Position numbers and translations under genes: made by a program
In this document: positions 44,881-59,545 of the stretch, piece by piece
How the letters are laid out: the number at the start of each line of letters is the position of its first letter
Numbering within the stretch: position 1 is the stretch's first letter
The notes under the pieces: generated by a model
Seen by the model: the letters and a program-made list of their open reading frames with translations, nothing else
Told to the model about the DNA's origin: nothing
The model's database searches: none
NCBI GenBank assembly: GCA_920105625.2
Contig: OV050030.1
Span: 109,536,814 to 109,600,813 of the forward strand
Origin: Clusia tigrina
Taxonomy: Eukaryota > Arthropoda > Insecta > Diptera > Clusiidae
Length of the DNA stretch: 64,000 nucleotides
Direction of reading: 5' to 3'

Positions 44881-47800
44881 CTAGCGTACCCCTCTGCACA
44901 CTTCGTAGCGCAAACAACATAAATAAAATAAGAAAAATTAAATATAATTGAATTTTTTTTATTGCAATACTCTTTGATATACAACATTTTTCGTCTTCTT
45001 TTTTCCCGTATAAATATATAAGACTGACGGTTTGCCGACACGTGAACAGGCAACATACAATTGTCCGTGTGAAAACACTGGATACTCCAAATTCACACCG
45101 CAAACTCCTAACGATTGGCCTTGAGCCTTGTTTATGGTGACTGCAAACGCGAGACGAATTGGAAATTGCAGTCGTTTAAATTCAAACGGCATATCAGACG
45201 GTATCATTGGAAAGCGCGGAATTAATACGTCTTCACCTTTAAATTTTCCAGTCAGAATTGTAGCTTCAACCAAATTGTTCATTAATTTTTTGATAGCTAA
45301 TCTCGTTCCGTTGCACAATTTCGGTTGATTAATATTTCGAAGCATAATTACAGTGACACCAACTTTTAACTGAAGATTATGCGGAGGTAATCCTGGTAGA
45401 TCTAATGAATTCAGAAATTCAGTTGGATAATTAACCACATCTTCATCATTCGTAACGGTATCAACAGATTTGTATGAAATCAAATCACCAGGAATTTTAG
45501 ATTGTATCTCAAAATTCAAAGAATGAACATCCTTATTTTTCGCTGCTAAAATGGCTCTTTCACTCAACCAAGCATGATTCTTATAGTGTTGTGCAATGTC
45601 CGGAAAAACACTTTCAATCAATTCTTCAGCTGATTGCATAAAATGACAAAAATCAGTTGGCAAAGTAATCAATCCTGATTCATCAACAGGCATTGAACCA
45701 TTACCAATTTTTAGCAATTGCTCTGAAAACTTAGCAGCAGATGGATCGTTTTGCAATTCCACACGGACATTAGTTGTTAATTTCAATCTTTTGATATAAC
45801 GCCATAAACAGGATGATTTTAAACATGCATTAATTTCGTCAGCTGCAGTTGATTTGGGAATGACAGGTAGTGTTTGCCTGAAATCACCAGCCAGCAACAC
45901 CAATGCACCACCAAATAAATCAGTACATCCACGAATATCTCTCATTGTTCTGTCAAATGCTTCAACTGATTTCTTATGCGCCATAGTGCACTCATCCCAC
46001 ACAACAATATCACATGCCTGCAAAAGTTTAGCTGTTCCAGATGTTTTCGATATATTACACGTCGGATGTTCAATAACTTGAATATTCAAAGGCAATTTCA
46101 AAGCAGAATGTGCTGTCCGTCCACCGTCCAACAAAGTTGCAGCTATGCCAGAAGAAGCCAATGCCAATGCAATTTTATTCTCAGAACGTATGGTTGCCAA
46201 AATCAAAGAAATCAAAAATGTTTTTCCGGTACCACCAGGTGCATCCAAAAAATAAAATCCACCGACTCCGCTATTGACAACTTGCATAATCGAATCATAC
46301 GCCACTTTTTGTTCCAAATTTAATTTCGGACGATTATCTACAACGTATGCATTCAACAAAACACAATCGTACTGCAACTCACGTTGTAACTCCTGCTCGA
46401 ATAAAGCATGCATTGGACGATTAGGTGATGGCATTCCCAATTGAACTAAAGCCTTATTTCCAATTGCCAAACATAAATCCTCAATCATAAGTAATGCTTC
46501 ATTGTAAATTTCTGGAGTAAAATCCATCACTGGATTATGATTAATTCGGCGCATTCGATTCAAAATATCTTCCGACAAAAAATCTTGATACTTTGTCCAT
46601 AACTCCAACGGATTTGATGGAAAACACGTAGACAAACTTATTGCAAATAAATTCCGAATTTGATGCGGATGAGCAACAACAGATGCATCAGCTAAAGTGT
46701 GATCCCAATGTGCATCATTTTCCAACAAATTCAATTTCTGACATGCTTCTCTGTACGTCACACATAATTCACTATCGACAGTTCTCAAATCACCAAACGA
46801 TGTTGGCCCACGAACATTAACTAACAACAAACGCAAATAAAATCACTCAGCATTATTCGGATGAACAGTGTATATTCGTCCCAAAGCATCACTCGAATAC
46901 AAATTCATATGACCTGCCACACGATTTCCTTGTTTTCGTCGTTGAAATTCTTTCTTCGTTGCATCCCAAGTAAAATATGTTGGAACCTCAGCATACAACA
47001 ACGTTTTGGCAAAATCATCAACTGCACACAACTTGAAAAAAGCTGTCAATGTTGTATCTGTAGGTGATTCAGCTCTTTCAGCAGCATTTGCAGCTGTAAA
47101 ATAAACACGTTGGCCATTTTCTAAGTGTACCGCAAGGTGAACGACTGTTGGATAAATCTCATGAATATGAAATGCAAATATACGCCAAATGGCTTCATTG
47201 CTGCTAATATAACGCCCCATTTGAAACTGAGTTACTTCGTCGTTTCTGTTTGGATCTGACACTCCGAAAACTGCCATATCGCTTCCTTTGTTGACATATT
47301 TGCAAATGTACTTAATTGACTTAACAGAATTGCAATACTCGACGTTTATATGTGCTTTGAAAACTTTCGACAACAGTGGTGAATATGGCACAATCCATCT
47401 GTTATCAACTTCAACGTCTTGATTCCGTACTTTGATAATCAAAGATCTACCATGATCCTCAGTGGATCTACGACGATACAAAGGATAACCATCTTCACCA
47501 GTTACTGTATCCGATACCAAAGCTCTTGGATATCGCTTCGTACATTTGCCTTCAGCCATACATGGTGAATTAACGTTGTATTCTCCACATGGTCCATGAA
47601 TCATGTTTTGAGTAGCAACTGCATATAATTCCGGATCACTCGCACAATCTGGTATTTCGGCTGAAATAACATGATCCACCTCGTCCGGAGTGATCTTATT
47701 CACCAGCCAAGTCAAAACATGAGCGTGAGGCAAACCACGCTTTTGCCATTCAATGGAATACATCCAACATTTCACCTCACCAAACACCCGACTTTTCACA

Positions 47801-50549
47801 ATTAAATTCATCAATGCCTTCAACTTTTGATTGAATACACGGGCAGTAATATCATGCCGACCCATTGTTTTTTGCCCATCAAAAAGAAGGTCTTTCAACT
47901 CATCCCATTGAGGGTTACAGGTAAACGTGATGAAAAGATCGGGACGACCATAATGACGAACGTAACTCATTGCGTCTTGCGCATATTCGTGCATGTGTCT
48001 CGGGCTACCTTGCTATGACGATGGTAATATGATCATTTTGCCAAGATTATCAACGTTTCCATCATTGTTTATAGCACCCCGCAAGTGAATGTACTCCTCT
48101 GAGCGCAATTTCCTCTGATTAAATCTAATGAAATTCAATCTCTCAGTCTCGATTTTTGCATACATGTCAACGACAAATTGGTGAAGAAGTCGACGGCAAT
48201 ATAACAAATAATTCACTTCACCCTGCCGAACCATGAAACGATATGAATAAAAATTCATTGCGCTTACTTTTTTTCTCGTTTCAACACCTAAAATCAAATT
48301 AAATTCAGTTAGAAGTTTTCACAAATAATTAAAAAAAAATCGAACACACTAACCGGAAGAGGGATTTATCATCTTAATATTGAAATGATAACCATCTTCT
48401 CCGCGGCTAAATAACAACGGATACTGCAAACCGTCATAACACCGATGAGTTTCTGATACTCGTTGAAGCTGCATATTGCGACGACGTAATACAATATCTC
48501 TCGAATTAAATTCATCTCCAATAATTACAATAGCCACTTCATCCATCGTTGGTGCATTAAACCTTCTAGCATGTTCACCAGGTGGCGTTTTATCAGCACG
48601 AATAACAATTGCATACTCGTCAGATGGCATTTGATCTAATGCTGTTTGAAATAATCGAACTAACTCATTTTCATCATGCAACATATTCTGCAACTGTTCA
48701 ACAACATCATTCCTCAAAATTGATGAAATGTCACAACGACGATTGGTTTCAACAGTCGAGTTACCCACAAAGTATATTTGTAAAAATTGATAGCTTTGAT
48801 CTGGGAGTGGTAACAAAGAACCAAGTCGATGGTAAACTTGGCCTTGAATCTGTTGAATACCAAAATTTTTGCAACCGTACATATTGCTATTATCAAAACA
48901 AACATGATATATGTCATTCACCGTAATTACCTTAAATGTCGGCATGAAATTATCTCTAATAATTTTAGTGGCACCAAACGACGTCATTTGAAAACACGAA
49001 TTGTACGTTTGTATGTTTGTTAAAAAATGCTTTGAACTCGGAGAAGTGCCAATAATCATTGAACGCAAAGGCTCTGGTGGTGGATTCAATTGAGGTAATT
49101 TCACTTGGCCACTTGCACAACATAATCCAGGATTTTCATGTTTAAATTTGAAAGCCTTGCAATAAACACACACAACAGACATTGTTCCAATTGAAACGAC
49201 ATCAAGAGACGCATAATTTAAATAAGCATCATAAGCAAATGCTGCACGTTCCAAAACAATTCTTGGGTTTCTCGATGCTCTCAAACGTCTCATTCCAGCT
49301 CTTACAGCTGCATTTACATTAGCACGCTGTGCATCGCTTTGCGCAGCTCTACTCGCCACAGATGACCTAGCAGTAGCTGTACGACGCCCAAGTTGGCTAC
49401 GACGACGGGTCATTTCAATAGTTCACAGATTAAATTGTAATATATCTAAACAAATCCAAACTAAAAAATTAACTTTTCATTAATTTTTTCCACAACTAAT
49501 CGTTTGTTATAGGACATGATTCAATCAAAGAATTACCAATTTTAAAAATATATACAGCTCTGAACACAGCAAACGTTGTGATTCACACACAAAAAATCCA
49601 ATAAAATGCTCAGAATGGTAAATGCCAAAAATGTAATAAATTGCTAAAATAAAATACAACACACTCTTAAATCAATTGAAATTTTAAATTCACTCGAAAT
49701 CAAAACGTTGATAAATTTCCTACATACATTCACACACACGTACCGCAGCAACTATTGTTGTGCCTAAACGGCCAAAAATCCAATTTGAATGCTTAAAATG
49801 TTCACACCTATTAATAGCAAAAATCAAGCAGCAATTGTTGTGATTAAACATCCAAAAATCCAATAAAATTCTCAAAATGTAACAAACTCCATCCACCAGT
49901 TGAGATTCCACTCGAATAATATATCCACTTTTGTAAACAAACAACAGGTTGATACCAAATGAACTGTAATTCCAATGTGTTCCAATCAGACTATTGTCAA
50001 ATCACTTTCCACGTTCCATTTACTGTAACTCTCACAAAATATAAACAGCTGACTTGATATCGATGTATGTTTACACTCTCAAAACTGATACACAATTCAA
50101 CAACTTCAAAGCAAAATGAAACAAACAAAACCAAACGAATATTTATTGAAAACCAATTTAAATATTTTTTTTTATTTGAAAATTCAATTAAATTTCGTTC
50201 ATTTGTCGTATGACCATTTTTTCCCTTTGTTATTGGTTGCGTGCTATTTTGATTGCTATTTCCAACAAATATAGCGCGTATGTACACAATTTGAACTGCA
50301 TAAAATTCATACATTTACTTTTCATATCAATTAAAATCAAATTTGCAACAAAAAAAATTTCCAATAGGTCCAAAACCCTTCACTCAAACACATATAACTC
50401 GACCAAATCAAAACATTTTCAACCATTTTTTTAAAACCATCTAGAGAACGTACCCTACAAAATGGTATCGGCAGATTTTTTTTTTACCCAGCCGAACTCT
50501 CAAACACTCGTCACAAACAGATTTGACAACATTTTTTTATATATATAGA
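44881..50549 (-). mobile_element. Helitron copy 4, both ends present
   Basis: 5,669 bp, minus strand, 3' CTAG|T at 44881-44884 and 5' A|TCTATATATAT ending at 50549. Structurally complete but its gene carries two nonsense codons. The 5' end is followed by an 870-bp spacer that is repeated at 59546-60414. Confidence 0.93.
44959..49413 (-). pseudogene. Helitron RepHel, copy 4, two nonsense codons
   Basis: Exon 1 49413-48354 is open (including CVYC...CC). The intron and exon 2 (48287-44959) are preserved in length. Exon 2 has TAT to TAG at 48015-48013, before the Rep motifs, and TGC to TGA at 46845-46843, between Rep and helicase. Everything else is open, with FITFTCNP, GLPHAH, YICKYVNK, GGTGKT and WDEC intact. 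The first stop is shared with copy 5; the second is private. The SNMYGC variant in exon 1 (NNMYGC in copies 1-3) is shared with copies 5 and 6. Confidence 0.93.
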
Positions 50550-51419
50550 TATATAGATAGTGAATTTAACATAAAAATTGTACAATTATAAATTTAAACC
50601 TATTTACATACATATAGAATAAATATTGAAAAAATTCACAATATTATTATCATTTAACGAAAACATTTAAAAGTGAATATACAAGATCCTCGGGGCTGAA
50701 TATAGGCTCATCAATGAAATCTGAATATACTAGATTATACAAAGAATTGATGGCCCAATGGGGAAAACATAGTTTCCTCAAAGTGAATTTCTTAATATTC
50801 CACAAATTATGAAAAGCTCGACAACAGTTACATTGGCTAAATTTTGCATTCGAAAATTCTGCAGCCGCTGTTCCCGTTATTCTTCAAACGCTTGTATTGA
50901 CAAACGAAAGGAAAGCAAGATAAGTGCAAGCAAGGTAGGTGCATAGCAAGTAATATTTGGTACACTTGCAAAAAGAACGGACAGACAATAGCTGATGAAA
51001 CGGAATTTAAGATATTAATAGCGCTACAAGATGATCGAATTAAATCAATGCAACAGCTTATTCATAATAATAAAAAGGATTCATCTGAACGCAAAACTAA
51101 AACTTATTTTGAGATGCGTCTTAACAAGATCGAATCATTAAACAACGAATTTCGAGTTACTCATCAGGAGTTGATCCGCGCCTTTTTTTATTCGAACAGC
51201 GAAACGCGACGGTCGTGTTTACAATTTTTTATTTGAATTTTATTATTTTGGTAATTATTTTGTAAAATGCTAAAAATTATTACCGCCTTTGTTTTATAAC
51301 TAAACTAAGTAAAGTTTAAATTTAAGTGAAGGGAACAAATTTAAAAAATTAAACTCTAAATTGATCAAAGTTAGTTTTGTGCTAGTTTCAAAAGAAATTA
51401 ACGTTAATTATAATATTTA
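50550..51419. repeat. spacer A of the Helitron tandem array
   Basis: 870 bp between the 5' end of copy 4 and the 3' end of copy 5. Nearly identical to spacer B at 59546-60414, with both boundaries at the same Helitron ends. It contains BEL leader sequence (50558-50680, also at 21668-21795) and a BEL gag start at 50991-51236. Confidence 0.92.
50991..51236 (+). pseudogene. BEL/Pao gag N-terminus in spacer A
   Basis: DETEFKILIALQDDRIKSMQ, then TYFEMRLNKIESLNNEFRVTH and QELIRAFFYS, ending in a stop at 51234-51236. The KIE.L..EFR.TH pattern is the start of the DUF1759-like gag of BEL/Pao elements. The minus-strand remnant at 600-870 has the same sequence. Only the first 80 or so residues are left; the rest of the element is missing, and unrelated AT-rich DNA follows. 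Confidence 0.7.
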
Positions 51420-54400
51420 CTAGCGTACCCCTCTGCACACTTCGTAGCGCAAACAACATAAATAAAATAAGAAAAATTAAATATAATTGAATTTTTTTTA
51501 TTGCAATACTCTTTGATATACAACATTTTTCGTCTTCTTATTTTCCGTATAAATATATAAGACTGACGGTTTGCCGACACGTGAACAGGCAACATACAAT
51601 TGTCCGTGTGAAAACACTGGATACTCCAAATTCACACCGTAAACTCCTAACGATTGGCCTTGAGCCTTGTTTATGGTGACTGCAAACGCGAGACGAATTG
51701 GAAATTGCAGTCGTTTAAATTCAAACGGCATATCAGACGGTATCATTGGAATGCGCAGAATTAATACGTCTTCACCTTTAAATTTTCCAGTCAGAATTGT
51801 ACCTTAAACCAAATTGTTCATTAATTTTTTGATAGCTAATCTCGTTCCGTTGCACAATTTCGGTTGATTAATATTTCGAAGCATAATTACAGTGACACCA
51901 ACTTTTAACTGAAGATTATGCGGAGGTAATCCTGGTAGATCTAATGAATTCAGAAATTCAGTTGGATAATTAACCACATCTTCATCATTCGTAACGGTAT
52001 CAACAGATTTGTATGAAATCAAATCACCAGGAATTTTAGATTGTATCTCAAAATTCAAAGAATGAACATCCTTATTTTTCGCTGCTAAAATGGCTCTTTC
52101 ACTCAACCAAGCATGATTCTTATAGTGTTGTGCAATGTCCGGAAAAACACTTTCAATCAATTCTTCAGCTGATTGCATAAAATGACAAAAATCAGTTGGC
52201 AAAGTAATCAAACCTGATTCATCAACAGGCATTGAACCATTACCAATTTTTAGCAATTGCGCTGAAAACTTAGCAGCAGATGGATCGTTTTGCAATTCCA
52301 CACGGACATTAGTTGTTAATTTCAATATTTTGATATAACGCCATAAACAGGATGATTTTAAACATGCATTAATTTCGTCAGCTGCAGTTGATTTGGGAAT
52401 GACAGGTAGTGTTTGCCTGAAATCACCAGCCAGCAACACCAATGCACCACCAAATAAATCAGTACATCCACGAATATCTCTCATTGTTCTGTCAAATGCT
52501 TCAACTGATTTCTTATGCGCCATAGTGCACTCATCCCACACAACAATATCACATGCCTGCAAAAGTTTAGCTGTTCCAGATGTTTTCGATATATTACACG
52601 TCGGATGTTCAATAACTTGAATATTCAAAGGCAATTTCAAAGCAGAATGTGCTGTCCGTCCACCGTCCAACAAAGTTGCAGCTATGCCAGAAGAAGCCAA
52701 TGCCAATGCAATTTTATTCTCAGAACGTATGGTTGCCAAAATCAAAGAAATCAAAAATGTTTTTCCGGTACCACCAGGTGCATCCAAAAAATAAAATCCA
52801 CCGACTCCGCTATTGAGAACTTGCATAATCGAATCATACGCCACTTTTTGTTCCAAATTTAATTTCGGACGATTATCTACAACGTATGCATTCAACAAAA
52901 CACAATCGTACTGCAACTCACGTTGTAACTCCTGCTCGAATAAAGCATGCATTGGACGATTAGGTGATGGCATTCCCAATTGAACTAAAGCCTTATTTCC
53001 AATTGCCAAACATAAATCCTCAATCATAAGTAATGCTTCATTGTAAATTTCTGGAGTAAAATCCATCACTGGATTATGATTAATTCGGCGCATTCGATTC
53101 AAAATATCTTCCGACAAAAAATCTTAATACTTTGTCCATAACTCCAACGGATTTGATGGAAAACACGTAGACAAAATTATTGCAAATAAATTCCGAATTT
53201 GATGCGGATGAGCAACAACAGATGCATCAGCTAAAGTGTGATCCCAATGTGCATCATTTTCCAACAAATTCAATTTCTGACATGCTTCTCTGTACGTCAC
53301 ACATAATTCACTATCGACAGTTCTCAAATCACCAAACGATGTTGGCCCACGAACATTAACTAACAACAAACGCAAATAAAAGCACTCAGCATTATTCGGA
53401 TGAACAGTGTATATTCGTCCCAAAGCATCACTCGAATACAAATTCATATGACCTGCCACACGATTTCCTTGTTTTCGTCGTTGAAATTCTTTCTTCGTTG
53501 CATTCCAAGTAAAATATGTTGGAACCTCAGCATACAACAACGTTTTGGCAAAATCATCAACTGCACACAACTTGAAAAAAGCTGTCAATGTTGTATCTGT
53601 AGGTGATGCAGCTCTTTCAGCAGCATTTGCAGCTGTAAAATAAACACGTTGGCCATTTTCTAAGTGTACCGCAAGGTGAACGACTGTTGGATACCTCTCA
53701 TGAATATGAAATGCAAATATACGCCAAATGGCATCATTGCTGCTAATATAACGCCCCATTTGAAACTGAGTTACTTCGTCGTTTCTGTTTGGATCTGAAA
53801 ACTGCCATATCGCTTCCTTTGTTGACATATTTGCAAATGTACTTAATTGACTTAACAGAATTGCAATACTCGACGTTGATATGTGCTTTGAAAACTTTCG
53901 ACAACAGTGGTGAATATGGCACAATCCATCTGTTATTAACTTCAACGTCTTGATTCCGTACTTTGATAATCAAAGATCTACCATGATCCTCAGTGGATCT
54001 ACGACGATACAAAGGATAACCATCTTCACCACTTACTGTATCCGATACCAAAGCTCTTGGATATCGCTTCGTACATTTGCCTTCAGCCATACATGGTGAA
54101 TTAACGTTGTATTCTCCACATGGTCCATGAATCATGTTTTGAGTAGCAACTGCATATAATTCCGGATCACTCGCACAATCTGGTATTACGGCTGAAATAA
54201 CATGATCCACCTCGTCCGGAGTGATCTTATTCACCAGCCAAGTCAAAACATGAGCGTGAGGCAAACCACGCTTTTGCCATTCAATGGAATACATCCAACA
54301 TTTCACCTCACCAAACACCCGACTTTTCACAATTAAATTCATCAATGCCTTCAACTTTTGATTGAATACACGGGCAGTAATATCATGCCGACCCATTGTT

Positions 54401-56793
54401 TTTTGCCCATCAAAAAGAAGGTCTTTCAACTCATCCCATTGAGGGTTACAGGTAAACGTGATGAAAAGATCGGGACGACCATAATGACGAACGTAACTCA
54501 TTGCGTCTTGCGCATATTCGTGCATGTGTCTCGGGCTACCTTGCTATGACGATGGTAATATGATCATTTTGCCAAGATTATCAACGTTTCCATCATTGTT
54601 TATAGCACCCCGCAAGTGAATGTACTCCTCTGAGCGCAATTTCCTCTGATTAAATCTAATGAAATTCAATCTCTCAGTCTCGATTTTTGCATACATGTCA
54701 ACGACAAATTGGTGAAGAAGTCGACGGCAATATAACAAATAATTCACTTCACCCTGCCGAACCATGAAACGATATGAATAAAAATTCATTGCGCTTACTT
54801 TTTTTCTCGTTTCAACACCTAAAATCAAATTAAATTCAGTTAGAAGTTTTCACAAATAATTAAAAAAAAATCGAACACACTAACCGGAAGAGGGATTTAT
54901 CATCTTAATATTGAAATGATAACCATCTTCTCCGCGGCTAAATAACAACGGATACTGCAAACCGTCATAACACCGATGAGTTTCTGATACTCGTTGAAGC
55001 TGCATATTGCGACGACGTAATACAATATCTCTCGAATTAAATTCATCTCCAATAATTACAATAGCCACTTCATCCATCGTTGGTGCATTAAACCTTCTAG
55101 CATGTTCACCAGGTGGCGTTTTATCAGCACGAATAACAATTGCATACTCGTCAGATGGCATTTGATCTAATGCTGTTTGAAATAATCGAACTAACTCATT
55201 TTCATCATGCAACATATTCTGCAACTGTTCAACAACATCATTCCTCAAAATTGATGAAATGTCACAACGACGATTGGTTTCAACAGTCGAGTTACCCACA
55301 AAGTATATTTGTAAAAATTGATAGCTTTGATCTGGGAGTGGTAACAAAGAACCAAGTCGATGGTAAACTTGGCCTTGAATCTGTTGAATACCAAAATTTT
55401 TGCAACCGTACATATTGCTATTATCAAAACAAACATGATATATGTCATTCACCGTAATTACCTTAAATGTCGGCATGAAATTATCTCTAATAATTTTAGT
55501 GGCACCAAACGACGTCATTTGAAAACACGAATTGTACGTTTGTATGTTTGTTAAAAAATGCTTTGAACTCGGAGAAGTGCCAATAATCATTGAACGCAAA
55601 GGCTCTGGTGGTGGATTCAATTGAGGTAATTTCACTTGGCCACTTGCACAACATAATCCAGGATTTTCATGTTTAAATTTGAAAGCCTTGCAATAAACAC
55701 ACACAACAGACATTGTTCCAATTGAAACGACATCAAGAGACGCATAATTTAAATAAGCATCATAAGCAAATGCTGCACGTTCCAAAACAATTCTTGGGTT
55801 TCTCGATGCTCTCAAACGTCTCATTCCAGCTCTTACAGCTGCATTTACATTAGCACGCTGTGCATCGCTTTGCGCAGCTCTACTAGCCACAGATGACCTA
55901 GCAGTAGCTGTACGACGCCCAAGTTGGCTACGACGACGGGTCATTTCAATAGTTCACAGATTAAATTGTAATATATCTAAACAAATCCAAACTAAAAAAT
56001 TAACTTTTCATTAATTTTTTCCACAACTAATCGTTTGTTATAGGACATGATTCAATCAAAGAATTACCAATTTTAAAAATATATACAGCTCTGAACACAG
56101 CAAACGTTGTGATTCACACACAAAAAATCCAATAAAATGCTCAGAATGGTAAATGCCAAAAATGTAATAAATTGCTAAAATAAAATACAACACACTCTTA
56201 AATCAATTGAAATTTTAAATTCACTCGAAATCAAAACGTTGATAAATTTCCTACATACATTCACACACACGTACCGCAGCAACTATTGTTGTGCCTAAAC
56301 GGCCAAAAATCCAATTTGAATGCTTAAAATGTTCACACCTATTAATAGCAAAAATCAAGCAGCAATTGTTGTGATTAAACATCCAAAAATCCAATAAAAT
56401 TCTCAAAATGTAACAAACTCCATCCACCAGTTGAGATTCCACTCGAATAATATATCCACTTTTGTAAACAAACAACAGGTTGATACCAAATGAACTGTAA
56501 TTCCAATGTGTTCCAATCAGACTATTGTCAAATCACTTTCCACGTTCCATTTACTGTAACTCTCACAAAATATAAACAGCTGACTTGATATCGATGTATG
56601 TTTACACTCTCAAAACTGATACACAATTCAACAACTTCAAAGCAAAATGAAACAAACAAAACCAAACGAATATTTATTGAAAACCAATTTAAATATTTTT
56701 TTTTATTTGAAAATTCAATTAAATTTCGTTCATTTGTCGTATGACCATTTTTTCCCTTTGTTATTGGTTGCGTGCTATTTTGATTGCTATTTC
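51420..56793 (-). mobile_element. Helitron copy 5, 5'-truncated
   Basis: Minus strand. 3' CTAG|T at 51420-51423. It runs to the leader region (GATTGCTATTT) and there joins copy 6 at about 56791-56794 through a shared TTTC. The last several hundred bases of the 5' leader and the TC terminus are missing. Confidence 0.92.
51498..55944 (-). pseudogene. Helitron RepHel, copy 5, heavily damaged
   Basis: Exon 1 55944-54885 is open. Exon 2 (54818-51498) carries the TAG shared with copy 4 (54546-54544), an 8-bp deletion with frameshift near 53797 that falls after the Tyr motif, GAA to TAA at 53126-53124 in the Rep-helicase linker, and a TAA at 51806-51804 near the end of the helicase. Walker motifs GGTGKT and WDEC are still readable in the 51804-53117 piece. 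It is the most decayed long copy here. Confidence 0.92.
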
Positions 56794-58409
56794 ACAATTA
56801 AATTCATCAATGCCTTCAACTTTTGATTGAATACACGGGCAGTAATATCATGCCGATCCATTGTTTTTTGCCCATCAAAAAGAAGGTCTTTCAACTCATC
56901 CCATTGAGGGTTACATGTAAACGTGATGAAAAGATCGGGACGACCATAATGACGAACGTAACTCATTGCGTCTTGCGCATATTCGTGCATGTGTCTCGGG
57001 CTACCTTGATATGACGATGGTAATATGATCATTTTGCCAAGATTATCAACGTTTCCATCATTGTTTATAGCATCCCGCAAGTGAATGTACTCCTCTGAGC
57101 GCAATTTCCTCTGATTAAATCTAATGAAATTCAATCTCTCAGTCTCGATTTTTGCATACATGTCAACGACAAATTGGTGAAGAAGTCGACGGCAATATAA
57201 CAAATAATTCACTTCACCCTGCCGAACCATGAAACGATATGAATAAAAATTCATTGCGCTTACTTTTTTTCTCGTTTCAACACCTAAAATCAAATTAAAT
57301 TCAGTTAGAAGTTTTCACAAATAATTTAAAAAAAATCGAACACACTAACCGGAAGAGGGATTTATCATCTTAATATTGAAATGATAACCATCTTCTCCGC
57401 GGCTAAATAACAACGGATACTGCAAACCGTCATAACACCGATGAGTTTCTGATACTCGTTGAAGCTGCATATTGCGACGACGTAATACAATATCTCTCGA
57501 ATTAAATTCATCTCCAATAATTACAATAGCCACTTCATCCATCGTTGGTGCATTAAACCTTCTAGCATGTTCACCAGGTGGCGTTTTATCAGCACGAATA
57601 ACAATTGCATACTCGTCAGATGGCATTTGATCTAATGCTGTTTGAAATAATCGAACTAACTCATTTTCATCATGCAACATATTCTGCAACTGTTCAACAA
57701 CATCATTCCTCAAAATTGATGAAATGTCACAACGACGATTGGTTTCAACAGTCGAGTTACCCACAAAGTATATTTGTAAAAATTGATAGCTTTGATCTGG
57801 GAGTGGTAACAAAGAACCAAGTCGATGGTAAACTTGGCCTTGAATCTGTTGAATACCAAAATTTTTGCAACCGTACATATTGCTATTATCAAAACAAACA
57901 TGATATATGTCATTCACCGTAATTACCTTAAATGTCGGCATGAAATTATCTCTAATAATTTTAGTGGCACCAAACGACGTCATTTGAAAACACGAATTGT
58001 ACGTTTGTATGTTTGTTAAAAAATGCTTTGAACTCGGAGAAGTGCCAATAATCATTGAACGCAAAGGCTCTGGTGGTGGATTCAATTGAGGTAATTTCAC
58101 TTGGCCACTTGCACAACATAATCCAGGATTTTCATGTTTGAATTTGAAAGCCTTGCAATAAACACACACAACAGACATTGTTCCAATTGAAACGACATCA
58201 AGAGACGCATAATTTAAATAAGCATCATAAGCAAATGCTGCACGTTCCAAAACAATTCTTGGGTTTCTCGATGCTCTCAAACGTCTCATTCCAGCTCTTA
58301 CAGCTGCATTTACATTAGCACGCTGTGCATCGCTTTGCGCAGCTCTACTCGCCACAGATGACCTAGCAGTAGCTGTACGACGCCCAAGTTGGCTACGACG
58401 ACGGGTCAT
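56794..58409 (-). pseudogene. Helitron RepHel, copy 6, exon 1 and Rep start only
   Basis: Exon 1 58409-57350 open, intron 57349-57284, exon 2 from 57283 down to the junction. The reading keeps FITFTCNP but ends before the PHAH motif. It lacks the TAG that copies 4 and 5 share and keeps MDRHD where those have MGRHD, so it is not a simple duplicate of copy 5. Confidence 0.92.
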
Positions 58410-59545
58410 TTCAATAGTTCACAGATTAAATTGTAATATATCTAAACAAATCCAAACTAAAAAATTAACTTTTCATTAATTTTTTCCACAACTAATCGTT
58501 TGTTATAGGACATGATTCAATCAAAGAATTACCAATTTTAAAAATATATACAGCTCTGAACACAGCAAACGTTGTGATTCACACACAAAAAATCCAATAA
58601 AATGCTCCGAATGGTAAATGCCAAAAATGTAATAAATTGCTAAAATAAAATACAACACACTCTTAAATCAATTGAAATTTTAAATTCACTCGAAATCAAA
58701 ACGTTGATAAATTTCCTACATACATTCACACACACGTACCGCAGCAACTATTGTTGTGCCTAAACGGCCAAAAATCCAATTTGAATGCTTAAAATGTTCA
58801 CACCTATTAATAGCAAAAATCAAGCAGCAATTGTTGTGATTAAACATCCAAAAATCCAATAAAATTCTCAAAATGTAACAAACTCCATCCACCAGTTGAG
58901 ATTCCACTCGAATAATATATCCACTTTTGTAAACAAACAACAGGTTGATACCAAATGAACTGTAATTCCAATGTGTTCCAATCAGACTATTGTCAAATCA
59001 CTTTCCACGTTCCATTTACTGTAACTCTCACAAAATATAAACAGCTGACTTGATATCGATGTATGTTTACACTCTCAAAACTGATACACAATTCAACAAC
59101 TTCAAAGCAAAATGAAACAAACAAAACCAAACGAATATTTATTGAAAACCAATTTAAATATTTTTTTTTATTTGAAAATTCAATTAAATTTCGTTCATTT
59201 GTCGTATGACCATTTTTTCCCTTTGTTATTGGTTGCGTGCTATTTTGATTGCTATTTCCAACAAATATAGCGCGTATGTACACAATTTGAACTGCATAAA
59301 ATTCATACATTTACTTTTCATATCAATTAAAATCAAATTTGCAACAAAAAAAATTTCCAATAGGTCCAAAACCCTTCACTCAAACACATATAACTCGACC
59401 AAATCAAAACATTTTCAACCATTTTTTTAAAACCATCTAGAGAACGTACCCTACAAAATGGTATCGGCAGATTTTTTTTTTACCCAGCCGAACTCTCAAA
59501 CACTCGTCACAAACAGATTTGACAACATTTTTTTATATATATAGA
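56794..59545 (-). mobile_element. Helitron copy 6, 3'-truncated
   Basis: Minus strand. It starts within the Rep part of exon 2 (at ALMNLIVK) and runs to a complete 5' end, TC at 59545. It lacks the helicase and the 3' terminus, and follows copy 5 without a gap. The repeat distance between the equivalent bases 54328 and 56793 is 2,465 bp. Confidence 0.92.

Noticed and set aside
31662..50549. One simple inversion between two complete Helitrons
   Set aside because: That would leave the second composite without a 3' end, but copy 4 still has its full CTAG end. Only a variant with a staggered break fits in part.
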